From NCBI RefSeq assembly GCF_047663525.1, contig NC_092612.1:3257501-3321500 (forward strand): a stretch of DNA of 64,000 nucleotides, read 5' to 3'. A program made the translations under genes and the position numbers. Within the stretch, counting starts at the first letter, position 1; each line of letters opens with the position of its first letter. The notes beneath the pieces are model-generated. The model had not been told where the DNA came from and did no database searches. It was given only the letters and a program-made list of their open reading frames with translations. Positions 1 to 13,000 of this stretch are shown here, in pieces. The stretch comes from Anas platyrhynchos (lineage: Eukaryota; Chordata; Aves; Anseriformes; Anatidae).

Positions 1-943
1 AGAAAATAACTAGCATGGTTGCTAGAAATTAATGCAGTGCCTTTTTATCCTGGCCTGTCATTGCTGAAGAATCCAACTGACAAACTCTAGAAAATAACAA
101 ATAATCCTGAAATACAAATACAGAATATTCTGTCCATTGGTTTTGAACATTAGATTTTTCACATTAAAAGGAGTCTTGGTAACAGTGGGGTGGGAAGACT
201 TCTGTCAGCAGCTGCCAGCTCATCAAAAGCTGAAAGAATGTGAATAGCAATACTGGGGTGAAAAAGCAGAGAAATGTTGAATGCAACACAGCAGAACAGC
301 TAGAGAGCAACCTCAACTTTTGGGTAAGACCAATGCGACCACTACATTCGTGCATCACCCACTTTCCTAGAGGAGGCTGTGGAAATGGTCAGAATGAAAA
401 GTGGGAGAAAAACGATCCAGCAGCGTGATACAAATCATCATCATGTTAGAGGGACATACGCACACTGTCCCTTTCTCTTACACAGCTCAGCTCAGGGTCA
501 TATTCACCCCCCACCAGAAAGAAAAAAAGTAAAAAAAAAAAAAGTAATCTATCCAAGGTTTAAATTGTTCATAATGGATAAGAACAGATCCAGCATTTTG
601 TCTGTAGTTATCATTCCCTTCCTGTTGTTAAAATAGAACTGTGCAATGTTTTTAAACAGGGCACTACATAAAAAAGAGACCCTCCTGCTGGTAATAGGGG
701 AGATTGTTTTTAGCAAGATCAGGAGATCAGCCGAGAGTAAAACTTAGGTCAGTAGGAGTGCAAAATGTCTCCCACACAGGCACACAGAAGTTACAGGAAG
801 TCACTTTTTACTCTAGGAAGCTTTGATACAAAGGTTATTGAGTAGTATCCTATAGATTTTCTATCCAGATGCGCCAGCTCCTGTAGGGCTATGGCAAGCA
901 CAAAGGTACGAGCTATCTCCTCACTGCCTTGTCTTCCCTACAG
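1..943 (+). other. SYT11 intron 1 (3' part)
   Basis: The first coding exon of SYT11, which carries the initiator Met and about 16 residues in the family, is not in this window. This stretch is therefore read as the end of intron 1. It ends in a pyrimidine-rich tract and a CAG acceptor at 941-943. No convincing exon, RNA gene or repeat family was seen; the short open frames at 164-636 look like chance. Confidence 0.6.
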
Positions 944-3900
944 ATGTCTCTCCAGTTGTGGCAGGCCTCATTGGTGCTACTGTCCTTGTGGTTTCTGTCT
1001 CAGTAACAGTTTTTGTGTGGACATGCTGTCACCAGCAATCAGAAAAAAAGCACAAAACCCCACCATATAAGTTCATTCACATGTTGAAAGGCATCAGTAT
1101 CTATCCGGAGACCTTGAGTAACAAGAAGAAAATTAACCGAATCCGGAGAGACAAGAACGGCACTCCTAAGGAGACTGGAAGGGGAAACATTTTGGTGGAT
1201 GCTGCTGAATCTGGTTTAATAGGGTCTGATAAAGCTTCAGATGGGCCAAATGCAGCTCCCCACATTGATCAGCTTCCAATAAAAGTAGATTATGGAGATG
1301 AACTAAGTCCAGATCAAAGCCTCACCCCGGGAGGAAGTAAAACTTCCTCCCCGTCTTCTCCAGGGGATGATGTCATGTTGGGAGAACTGACTTTCTCAGT
1401 GGACTACAACTTTCCCAAAAAAGCACTGGTAGTTACCATTCAGGAGGCTCATGGGCTACCAGTTATGGATGAACACACTCAGAGCTCTGACCCGTACATC
1501 AAGATGACAATTCTTCCAGACAAAAGGCATCGAGTGAAGACTCGTGTCCTTCGCAAGACGCTGGACCCAGTCTTTGACGAAACCTTCACCTTCTACGGGA
1601 TCCCCTACAGCCAGCTCCAGGATTTGGTGCTTCACTTCCTGGTGTTGAGCTTTGATCGCTTTTCTCGAGATGATGTGATTGGAGAAGTCATGGTGCCTCT
1701 TGCGGGAGTGGATCCCAGCACTGGGAAGGTTCAGCTGACCAGGGAGATTCTCAAAAGGAACATACAAGTAAGTGACTTCATGTGGTGTGACTTGAGACTG
1801 CTTGCATTATATTTGATTCCAGTTCTTTTGATTCGGGAGCCTCTGTGATCTAGTGAGCAGAAATTCTTAGGCATGAAACCCATTTTTCCACAGATGCATA
1901 TTATTTTAATAATATATGGCTGTGCTCTTTTAGTTTGGCGGTTCTTTGCTGTGTGGTTATGGAGGTTTGATAATGCATAGACATTCCAGAGGCATGCAAA
2001 TGAGGAATGTTACAATCAACGATGCTAAGAAAAAAGCATCCCCATCTGCAAATAAAGAGCTCATGTGAGAAAGGGACATTTGTTGGTGGCCTGCCTTCTT
2101 TCACAGACTGTGTGTGTGGGGGACGGCTAGAGAGATGGGTGCTATGAATAAGTTTTATTGCAGATTCTGAGTAACTATATCCTGCTCTGCAAAGACAAAT
2201 CTCACTTAAAGAGGGATTCATCTGACCATTTTAGACACCTACATTTGTAATTGTCTGCATCCAAATTTGTTACTATAGGCTGTAAGTCAGTAGAAGAACA
2301 TCAGCATAGTCATCAGACTTTGACGTATGATTCTTCCTGGCCTGGAGTAGACATCTAAAACAGCTCAGATAAATCCCACCCTAAATGACCCTCTTTTTGT
2401 CACCACTTGCGGATGAAGTGTGTCTAAGCTGGTTTTGTCAAATGTAGACGTCTAAAATCCAGGTGAAATGAATCCTGTTCTCAGTGTCTCGTGCTGTAAA
2501 CTAGAAAGATAAACAATCCATATAAAATTATGGCTTACGTTAATGAAGATGTCTTCCGTCCTCAGGAAATAGAATCTCCGCAGCAGAGGTGCTGCAGCCT
2601 CTGAGCAGCCTTGCAGCCTTCTCTGGCCCCGCTCCAACAGCCCCACATCTGCCTTGTGTTGGGGACCCAGAGCTGGACGCGGCACTTCAGGGGTGATCTT
2701 GGTGAGAGCAGGGCAGAGGAGGACGCCCCCCTTCCTCGCCCTGCTGCTCTACCACATTTGGTGCTGCCCAGGGTGCAGTCGGCTTTCTGGGTTGCGAGGG
2801 CGTGCTGCCAGTTTGCAGCGCCTTTTACATCCAACAGCACCCCAGGTCCTCCTCTGCTATAGGGGGTGGTACTTAGGTGTTTTTTGTTTGGTTTGCTTTT
2901 TTGCTTACTTTATTTTTGCTGCCTGTCCTCCAGGTTCAATAGCAAATGTCATTTGGGGTCACTTATTGCCAAAGCATGCTGAAAATTGTTGCTGAGCTCT
3001 ATAAAACACATCATGCCTTAGAGCAACAGTATTTTACTTGAAGTTTTCTTCTATTTTATGTAGCATTATTATTTTTTTTTTTAATTTTTATTATTTTTGT
3101 AAAGTTATTTAAAGGAGACTTTGTCAGCACCTCAAAACAAACCAAAAGAATCACAATAAGAATGGAGTTCTGGTGTTTGCTTTTCTAAAATTCTTGGGAT
3201 GCTTTACATTCTGATAAAACAAGTAACTGGTTTAGGTTCTTTTATTGTATTCTTTTTGATGCATTGACTATATCTGCTAGAATTTCTAGAAGTAATAGAT
3301 TAAAAATAGAGGAAAAGATCATGCTAAATAAAAATGGATTTAATCAAGGATGCAAATTATTTAACGTTTCTTAGTAATTAAAGATAGATTTACCTTGGTG
3401 TTGGGTGCGCATTGAAAATCTGCATAGTTTCAGAGTGTCAAAACAGCTGTTACTGAACATAATTTTCAGTGTTACAGGAAATTTGAAAATCTGGAATATT
3501 GCATTGCTTTTAAAACCCAGTAAATTATTGCACTTACCCAAGCCAGCAAAGATGCACATCGAAATGAACATTCCCAATAATTTCTGACAGATCATCTAAT
3601 GCAAATCACATGGAAATTAAATTAGTTTAGAACAAAAGATCCCCAAAATGCTGACAACATACACCACCAAGGCTACACACATTGTTTTCCCTTCCTCAAA
3701 AGATGAAAAAAAATGTTATCATAAAACTTTTACTATCACATTTTCCTTCTTCATGCAGATAACAAGCCTTTTGAGAAGCACCAGACCAAACAACTGCACT
3801 AGATAACCAGGGTCATTTTCTATATAAGTAGCTGGCAACAGTATGAGAAGGTTATTAAATATTGCTCCCTTCCTAAAAGGGACGGAAAAAGATACTCCCT

Positions 3901-6900
3901 TTGTCCATTGTATTCTGGAAGCCAAAATTCTTAATATTTCCTCCTGGGCCAGGAAATCACGTTAGCAATATACTGTATGAAGTTGTGTGTACTCACATCC
4001 CATAATTTTGCATACGCAGCAATGGCTGCCGTTCCTTACTTTTGAAAAATTTGGCTTCAGAGTAAACCCATGGGAACTACTGAAATAAAGCAATGCCACC
4101 CCAGTTAGAACGAACGTTTTCTTTGTTTAAGTTTACAAACACAGTTTTCTCCAACTAATCGCAGCAAGAGCATTTGAAAAACATTGTCCTCCTAGGTGAT
4201 CACCAGAGCACAGCTCACATTTATTGTAGTGATTTTCCTGGTGGAAGTCAGGAGAATTCTTCCATTTGTACTGTACTGCGGGGCTAAAAGTACAAGGCAG
4301 TGATGGGGACACTGCAAGATGCCAAGTCAGAGCTTTGAGCATGCAACTGTCCAAGTTGTTGCAGTGGCTCTGCCATCAGTGCTGTTACTGACACCATGCA
4401 ATCTCATACCCATACTACTTTCCTCAATTGCAAGTAAACGTAATCTAAATAAACTTAATCTAAATTAGTGTCATCTCAAGGAAAGTTAATGAATACCATC
4501 TGGAAAACAAAACTAATAATCTTAATAATGTTACTCTTTGAAAGGTTGTACAGAAAGTTTAATGGAATAGTTTTTTTTCTTTTATCTTCATCCTTTACCT
4601 TGGCAGACTCGATTGATGCTGAAACTTTCAAAGTATGCTTACAGAACTTCAGCTGTTCTCCAATCTAAGCTACACCAAAAGTCAATGTACTTTAAGCTGC
4701 TAAAACTAAAACCCACAGCTGTTTCCAGAAGCACACCTCAGATTGTAGCCAGAGCTGCTCTTTTCTCTAAGTATGCCCACCAGGTTTACCCTTAGGAAAA
4801 CAGAATTCAAGGGAAAAAGCTGTAGCAATGTTTACTTTGCTCAGCAAGCACAGGGTGCAAAGCACAGGATGATTTTTACCTTATGCAACTTCATCTCCTT
4901 CTATAGTATTCATGTGGCTAAGGCTAAGAATGTAAGTAAATAGACTGCACCTAATTTTCCAAATTCTTAGGCATTTAGTGTAGGGAAAGAATTCTGGTGA
5001 CCTCCAACATTTGCCCATATTTATAAGACCATTTTGTTGCTGTTTCTTTTTCACAGAAATGCATTAGCAGAGGAGAGCTGCAAGTCTCACTGTCTTATCA
5101 ACCTGTGGCGCAGCGAATGACTGTTGTGGTGCTGAAAGCCAGACATTTGCCAAAGATGGATATCACTGGCCTCTCAGGTAGAAGCTATTTACTCCAGCTC
5201 TAAATGTGTTTGCACTCTGTTTCACAGAGTCACACAAGGACATGCAGAGGGCAATTCATAGGTTGACTGATGTATTGGACACCCTTACACAGTTTGGGGG
5301 TGCTATAACAAAATGTCACATTGTTGTTTGTAACATGAAAGAACTCTTAAGTATAGCAAAATAGAAGCTGGGTCAGGGGGAGAAGGGAAAGAGAATATAT
5401 TTTACAAACAGAGCACGGTAGCTGCTGATTGTTGGATGGGAATTGTATTGCAGAAGAAAAATGCTGTGCTTTCCGATAAGTAACAATCCGTGAGAGAAGA
5501 GTCTATCTGACTAGAAGTGATTTTTTTCTAGTCACTGGAAAAGTCACTAGATGTTCAGTTCACTTTCAGATCTTTTTACCTGTCTTATCTGAACATCTTT
5601 TGATGGACTGCTTTTTCTCCAATTCTTTGTAAGGGTGATGGATCAGTCTAAGTGACTGAACAGATCAACAGAGGGTTATACAAACAAGACCAAATCTTTC
5701 CTAATGTGTTACTAACAGTTGCATCTTTCTGGCACCATCTAGTTTCATGCAGGTAGCATTTTCTGAATCCAATCAAACCTCTGTGCCTCCATGCTGCCAT
5801 CAGGCATCATTTCCCTTACCATCATTATGTCCACTAGGAGCTGCACATCCCTCAAATCCTGCCCCTGACAGAAGAGGGTAGAAGAGGATGGGAGTAAAAG
5901 AGTAGGAGATAGATTTGGAATGATCTGTGACATTAAAAACATTTCTGTTTGGTTGTTTGTTTGGAAATTCTGCTGTGTGAAGAGAAGAGCAGCTGTTGTG
6001 GCGTTCCTATTCTGCAGTCACAGCTTCTCAGATTCTTGAATCCCCCTAGCAAAGGTTTCTTTCAGAATTATGGGAAAATGATTGGAATCAACTTGAGACG
6101 CAGTTATTACCTGACTGATACCAAATGTAGTTCTGTTTCTGCAGCTTTTTGAGGTGCACAGAAAAAAGAATGGAGACTAGCTTTAATTCTCTATTGTAGG
6201 TCTTAACTTTTTCTCAAAAAAATAAGCTTCCCATGTATGATCTCCAAATACAGGATACATTTTTTAGTAACTGTTCTCATACCTGCTCTCACAAGGCTAT
6301 CACCATTTCCTTATATGATCTTTTTATATTTTTACATATATTTTTTTCTGAGTGAGATCTTTGTTTCAGTTTTAAGAAGTGAAAATTAATTTTGTGAGCT
6401 GGGCAAGTGCCTTCCAGCTTCAAAACTTGCACTACGTGTGAAAAAGGTATCTTAATTTTAATCCTAAACAAACATCTGCATAAAGAGCAAGCTGACTGAT
6501 AAAATAATGAGGCTGGTAGAAAAATGAAGGCATTATTTTCAACTTTTATTGGTTTTAATACCTTCCACTACAAGTGTTTTCCATCCACAAAATCTTAAAA
6601 CCATTTTGACACTTTGTGGGACTATTTCCTGAACTTGGGTAAAAATATTTTTTTGTTATAGCTGACATTAAAAAATGAAGGGTTTGACCACTTGGACACT
6701 GACCTCACCAAAAAGCTACCTGTTTGGTAATTCTAGGCTTAATTACCACAATTTACATGCAATTTCCTTCCCCCAGTTTCCCATACAGTGCTGAAACTTG
6801 TAAAGAACATCAAGTGGTAACTTCAAGCTGGTTGCCCTGCAATGAAAAAATGTGCTAACAATACTCCCTTACTGCGGGAGGTGAAGTGACTTGCACAATT

Positions 6901-7311
6901 AACTTGTAGCTGGCTCAAGTTGAACAAGCTAAACCATATCCATTACCTCAAAGAGCATTACTGGACTGTGTTATTAGTTTGTTTCTCTCTTCTCTGGCAG
7001 ATCCCTATGTTAAGGTGAACGTTTATTATGGAAGAAAGCGTATAGCAAAAAAGAAGACTCACGTGAAGAAGTGCACTTTGAATCCTGTCTTCAATGAATC
7101 CTTCATTTATGACATCCCTGTCGATCTCCTTCCTGACATCAGCATTGAATTTCTAGTTATTGATTTTGACCGTACCACAAAAAATGAAGTGGTGGGACGG
7201 CTGATTTTGGGAGCACACAGCATCACCGCAGCTGGTGTGGAACACTGGCGAGAGGTGTGTGAGAATCCTAGAAAGCCAGTGGCCAAATGGCACAGCCTGA
7301 GCGAATACTAG
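944..7311 (+). CDS. SYT11: Synaptotagmin-11 (coding exons 2-4; 5' exon outside window)
   Basis: Exons are 944-1767, 5057-5177 and 7001-7311 (stop TAG at 7309-7311); all borders are GT-AG and the phases join. The product is a synaptotagmin: a membrane segment (about 958-1030), a Cys pair, a linker, then tandem C2A (from about 1380) and C2B (exons 3-4) domains, ending AKWHSLSEY. By recall, the linker motif [18 protein letters not shown] and the C2B text fit SYT11 better than its paralogue SYT4. C2A has [10 protein letters not shown], with Ser where calcium-binding synaptotagmins have Asp. This is the known SYT4/SYT11 substitution, so C2A is expected not to bind calcium normally. Known role of the family member: vesicle and membrane trafficking, endocytosis control and regulation of secretion, mainly in neurons and macrophages. 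No disablement is seen. RIT1 and KHDC4 follow on the opposite strand, as in mammals. Confidence 0.93.
1768..5056 (+). other. SYT11 intron 2
   Basis: Intron of 3.3 kb between the exon ending C2A and the short exon starting C2B, with donor GTAAGT at 1768 and acceptor TTTTTCACAG at 5047-5056. It holds one antisense CR1 fragment (2588-2870). I see no other structure in the rest. Confidence 0.8.
2588..2870 (-). mobile_element. CR1 LINE fragment
   Basis: Antisense match, by eye, to the 3' part of the CR1 ORF2 region. It shares the order of blocks seen in the longer antisense CR1 at 59.8-60.1 kb: the GCTCCAACAG block, the CCCAGAGCTGGA block and the block rich in GGCTTTCTGGGTTGCGAG. It is diverged, 5'-truncated and inside SYT11 intron 2. 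Boundaries are approximate. Confidence 0.75.
5178..7000 (+). other. SYT11 intron 3
   Basis: Intron of 1.8 kb with donor GTAGAA at 5178 and a pyrimidine tract before the CAG acceptor at 6998-7000. AT-rich single-copy sequence; no exon or repeat recognised. Confidence 0.8.
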
Positions 7312-8886
7312 CAGAGGTTGCGGCAGCAACTGACTCATAGAACAGACTTAAACTTCGTTTTAGCTGTAGAACTAAACTTTTGTGAGCAGCAGCAGCTGAT
7401 CGGTTCTCTAGTGATGTGATTTTGCAGGGCACTAAAATTCTAAAGAGCATTAAATTAAAAAAAAAAATACCACAAATATATATAACAGTGTAATCACGCT
7501 ATTGCATGCCTAATACAAACTGAAATTAGTATAACTACCAATATCAAGTTGCAGATTTTAATACAATTATCTGTCACTATGGAAGTTGTGTTTGTGCCGA
7601 ACTGTCTTTGCTGGTATTCACCAAAATTGGCCTGTCTTTTTTAGGCTTCTCCCAAAGTTTCTGAATTCTGCTGTTTAACCTCTAGTTTCTTGTTAGTTTG
7701 CCTGCCCATTGATTCTTGCAGTTCTCTTCTTTACTGGTTTGGGAGTACCAACTGCATTTTCATATAAAGGTGGTTTTGAATTCTGCACTAATGCAAAAGG
7801 AAAATACAGGGGAAAATGGCACTTTCCTTCAGAGAAAAAAATAATTATCAGGTATTAAAATACTTACATTGTGATATACTTGCTATGGAGCTGTAAGGCT
7901 ACATCAAAGGTTTGCATCTAAAATTCAGACACCAACAAACTGATCACTTTGCATTTGCCACATGGAAATTAGCACAGACGTGATCTTACAGATTATCAGA
8001 ATTGGAGGAACTCCACTATATTACATTTTATTTTACCCTGTCTGTGCATGAAGGGCCTGAGAGAAACAAAAACTGGCATCATTGATTCTTAAGGAAACTC
8101 TTGCTGATTATTTTAAACATAAAATCTGAAATTCTACATGATTGGTAAGTTCTGTTGTAATGGCGTAACACTGAGATCAGAAAATAGCTTGTGGAAAAGA
8201 GCTTTAAAGTGAAAACTTCACCAACCTTCTCTTAAATTCATATCTGAGTGAATTTGCATTACATATGACAGCTCTCAAAAAAAATAACTTAGGGCAAAGT
8301 CTGTCACTACAGAACAAAGTCTTCAAGAAGTTAATTTTTAGGATTTCAAAGCAGCTTGAGTTAGCTCTTAAACTGTGAATATGACTTAGAACATGCTTAC
8401 TATCGCCTCCTCTGAAATGTAAAAAAATGTTACTTGATAAATACAACCTGCAGCACTTCAGGCTATTAACCCTGAATAGTCAGTAGTTTTGAACAGAAGT
8501 TCATAAAGTTCCAGAAATATGAGTGAAGTTTGGAAAGAGCTGCATTAGATCTCACTGTAAACACACTAGCCTGACATTTTTTTTTTAATATCAGATTAAT
8601 ATCTGGGCAAGTGACATGATTTGGCTTCTTACTGCATTCAAGCCAGGAAAGGATGATAATTGGCAGCAAATAATGAATTGTAAACATTGCTGGTAAGCTG
8701 AGTGTAAATATTCATAACAAGCTGTAGAAATTCAAATTATTTCTGAAGTCTCCAGTGGAAATATAAAGCAGAACTGAGCTTGCGAAGAGGCATGTAGAAG
8801 ACTCCAGATTTTCAGTATTCATTTAGTTGCATCCAGGCAGCCAGTCTGTTCTGTGCCCTGTGGAATGTAAATAATGTACCATAATT

Positions 8887-8928
<42 letters not shown>

Positions 8929-10030
8929 TAATTTAACTCATTTACAGGTCTTGACTACTGAATTTTAGAGCCCTCTTGGAAAAATGATCCTTTCCACCTT
9001 CTTACTTGTGAAAGTAGAATAATGGAGCAAGTCTTAGTTTTCTTTCCAACCAAAATGTAAAGCAACCGCTGCTGGGATGGCTCTTCATGTGAACAGTTAG
9101 CACTTTGTTAGTTGCCAATACTTTGCATTCCTTCCTTAGAAATTATTTTTGGAAAGCTGAATTTTCTCACTCATAACGAGTTACTCATAGAAACTTCCTT
9201 CTAGACAGTGTCTTTTAGCAACAGAAGTTGCATTGAATCTGAAGCTCTCTATTTGTCACTCTTGCATGGCAGATGGAAGCGTGAACTTTTGTTAGTGATT
9301 AATTGATCTTGATCACAAGGATTTTTGCCTGAGGTTATAGTAGATTTTATCTTTGTCTTAAATGCTTTCTAGCTCATGGTCTATTGGTGGCTTACAGCCA
9401 CAAAGGACAATTCTCCTTTGGAAACTGGTGTAGATCTATTTAACGCCTCATTTTTGCACTAAGCAATTGTGTTGCTGAAGTTTAGGAACTTTTCCTCAGA
9501 ACTGTGCTTTCCAATGCCGCTCCGAACACCTGAATAGAACACACTAACAAACAAACAAAAAAAAGTTCCCTTTTTTCCTTCAGTGTGAAAAGCATGCTTA
9601 AGCCTAGATGATCTGTATAAGATTCTTTTAGCTGAAAACGAAAGATGAACTTCTTTGTCAAGGAAACATGCTCAGGGTGAATAGACGTAGGCGATCGGGC
9701 AGGTAGAAGTAGCTCCAACACTTCTGGAATAATAGGAAACTGAAGATGTGCAGATATATATATTTTTAAAACGTAAAATAGACAGTAAGTGACAGTGGAC
9801 TCACTGTAAAATCTCCCAGATGTGGTTATTCTTTACCTTGTGTCTTCTATTGTAAAATTAACTTGGACAGTTACAACTTTGTGTGAAAAAAAAAAAAGAA
9901 AAAAAGTCAAAAAACCTAACTCAACATGTGTGAAACTGCATAATGCTATAAGCTACTTGACATTATGTAATGCTATCTTGTATGTTGAATTTGTTAACGC
10001 ACATTGAGCGTACAAATAAAAATTAAATCA
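7312..10030 (+). other. SYT11 3' untranslated region (probable)
   Basis: AT-rich sequence follows the SYT11 stop without a new exon. SYT11 has a 3' UTR of several kilobases in mammals. The best-placed polyadenylation signal I see is AATAAA at 10015-10020; an earlier ATTAAA at about 7449-7454 could be an alternative. A 39-A run at 8888-8926 lies inside. The end is inferred, since transcript data are not available. Confidence 0.5.
8888..8926 (+). repeat. Homopolymer (A)39
   Basis: Uninterrupted run of 39 A residues. No reverse-transcribed gene body or target-site duplication was recognised in front of it, so it is treated as a simple repeat in the SYT11 3' UTR. Confidence 0.95.
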
Positions 10031-13000
10031 CTTTATCTGCTGGATGTGCCCTGTTTGACTGTAGGCAACACGTGCATAACTGTACTGAACACGAAGAACA
10101 TTTTTAGAAGCATGCATTTCTGCTCTGTCAGTTCACAGGAAAAGCATACATAAAATCTTCCTCAAAGAAATAAAGAGATAACAAAACCCAGGCAATGTAA
10201 GCATAAAAATTAATTAAATGTTAGCATATACAAAAACTATAATCCACACACCTTAGTACATGGGCATAATTTAACATGAATGGATGTTTATTAGCTGGCT
10301 AACTTGAACCTAAGTAAAATAAATATATAAATAAATATCAATGAGCAGAAAAAGATGCAAATTGAATTTTATATTTCTAATCTAGACACATTCCTGGATT
10401 CCAAGGCAAAACTGAATTCTTCAGGAACACTTTCGTCCATATCACTGTGTGAGATACACCAGTCTCTCCTAAGTACGGTGATCTGGCTTCTGTAACTGGC
10501 TTTTTCTGCAGCTCCACATCAGAACAACATTGCTAGGCACAAAGCCATGCCTATAGAAAATGCCAAATAGCACAGAACACTGAACTGTGTTTCCACAGCA
10601 ACACAGGCTACAGCAAGCACTTTAATGCTGTACTTCACTCTTTGTGTACTTCTGTTGTGAAAGGGAAACTATCACAAAGGAGCAAGATCCAAAGGTATTT
10701 TAGGTGTCTAAATACCTAAAATAAACTTAATGTGAACTTCAGGTCTCATTTTTAAGGAACGTGATGGTTTCAGTCCACATTTTATGAAACGATTGTTTAA
10801 TGGTCCAGAAAATTGAATGTGGTCAGTGCTCATACACGATTTTCCACCAGAAAGGAATGGCTCACTTTCAAAGGAGGGAGCACCACATCCAAGAGATAAG
10901 AACATCACAAACTTTTGTGCCTTGAATTCCAACTATAAAGTGCACTTTTGGAAGATTTTTGCATGCCTTCTCTAATACAAATGCGCCATAGTGAACATAG
11001 TTAACATTTTCGGCAGGAGGTCGAGGCAGCATAGGGGTGCAAAAGGACAGGAAATGTTAAGAAGTTGACATGGAAATTCTGCCTCGATTTGACCCACCCT
11101 GTCAAAGGTGGGATCTTTGATTCTGGGAATTTTGAACAATTCTTAAAGGAGGAGGTTAAGGTCAATAGAAAAACTGGAAACTTGGGAAACACTTCACACT
11201 GAACATTAAAAGAACAAACAACCAAACCAAACCAAACAAAACAAACACCTCTTCAACTTGACTCCACTACAAGTTGAAAATGATCAAGGTGCAACAGGTG
11301 CCATGACCAAATTCACTGATGTCATTCTCAGCTATTTTAGTCATAAACTTAATAATACTGAGGAGGAAGTTACTGAAGTGCTCAAGAAGTTTAATCAGCA
11401 TGACCTGACTCCTGCTTTGGTGAGGTCTTTCTTAAATTCAGTTCCACCATACAGCTTTATAATGGCAGTCTGACGAGGTGCTTTACACAGAAACCAGAAA
11501 CATTAGAAGCCACTAACTGCGATGCGGTGAGCCTTGTTACTCGTGGGTGCATTTGAAGCCAACGTCTGACAACTCAGAAAAGAGGGCTCTGTGCTTTAAC
11601 AGCTGTACGTTGTTGTCTGTGCTGAGATTGATCCCAGTGTTTAAGCACCACCAGTTTATCATCACTGTAATAACTGCAGTTAGCAAAGCAGTTGACTCAA
11701 ACTGCTCAGCCGAAGTGCACAGTCACTAACTGTTTTCTACTGTGAAAGATGTGAAAGCAAAAATCTCTCTGCCCCTCTCTACTTTGCTTCTGTGTCTAAT
11801 ACTGCATGCCTTTAACAAACATCCCATTTCAGGTTCTTACACCATTCAGCTGAAGCAGAAACAAAAGAATTTGCATTAGAAAAAGAAGAAAAAAAGCAAA
11901 TAGAATGGGTTTGACAAACCATGAAAAGAGAAATGGTTTTCAGAAAAGCATGGAAGCTCTGCTCTGACTCTCTTCCCACCTTCTTTGGGTCTGAGTGCTG
12001 CTGCCATTTAAATCAACGGGATTTTTGCCATTGCTTTCACTGGCAGCATAATTGGGCCCCTCCTTCTCTGACAGCTCCTACCTCACCTAATTCAACAGAG
12101 GAGCAGGACTAGTTACCATGGTAATGTGATTTGCTTCTTGATCACACTCTGGGTCAGGGCTCTTTCGGCATTTCCTTTAACAGGCAGAGTCAGAAATAGC
12201 TCATCTCCCTCCAAGCCCCCTTCCCTTTCAGGGCAACCAGACCCATCTCTGGGCAGTGTTTTAGACCTCTCTTCCCACCCTGGTTAAAATGCAGCTTTTG
12301 GATCTTGATCATTTAAAAAGACGCTTTGAGACAGATAAAACGGCCCCAACACTAGTACTGTTACTGTTGAAATTTAACAAATCTTTGCTAGTAGCTATTT
12401 AAAATTAAGCTCTCTCAGAACCTACAACACCAGAAAATTGTGATGTCTATACACAGGTCTGTAACGTCAAACCTGCCTGGTTTTCTTTCAAGAGCTTTGT
12501 CTAAATGCCTGTTCTACTTTCTTCTTTCTGTGATCCTTGAGAAGATCCTTTATCTCCCAGACCAGTCAGGAAACATGACAGGAAAGGAAAAACATACCAA
12601 GAAATAAGTAGGAGAAAGTAAGGAGATAACTGAAAGGGAAATGATGGGAAGAGGAGGAGGGAGACAAAGCAGCAGAAAGGCAAGCACTCTTTGAGGCCAT
12701 TTGGTTTGGGTTTAGTTTAATTTTCAGCAAATTTAGAATCTGTTCCTTTTGCTACACTTCCTTCACTCTTAAATTTGACATATTTCCTTAAGATATGCAA
12801 GAAGGAACCTAACTGGATGTTTGGGTTAGGGGTATGGTTCAGGTCAGAGTTTAGGGTTAGTGTTACAGATAGGTTTGTTATGTTTTAGGGAACATTAAGA
12901 TTATCATCCATGAGTGTAGTTTTAGGGGCCATTAGGGTTAGGGGCCATTAAAGTTAAGGGTCAGCTTTAGATATTTATACTATGGATTTTTTACATGTAT

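Noticed and set aside
11258-11473. 71-codon open frame (MTPLQVENDQ... with an amphipathic helix-like middle)
   Set aside because: No family recognised, no splice context or conservation evidence; length is within what chance gives in this spacer.
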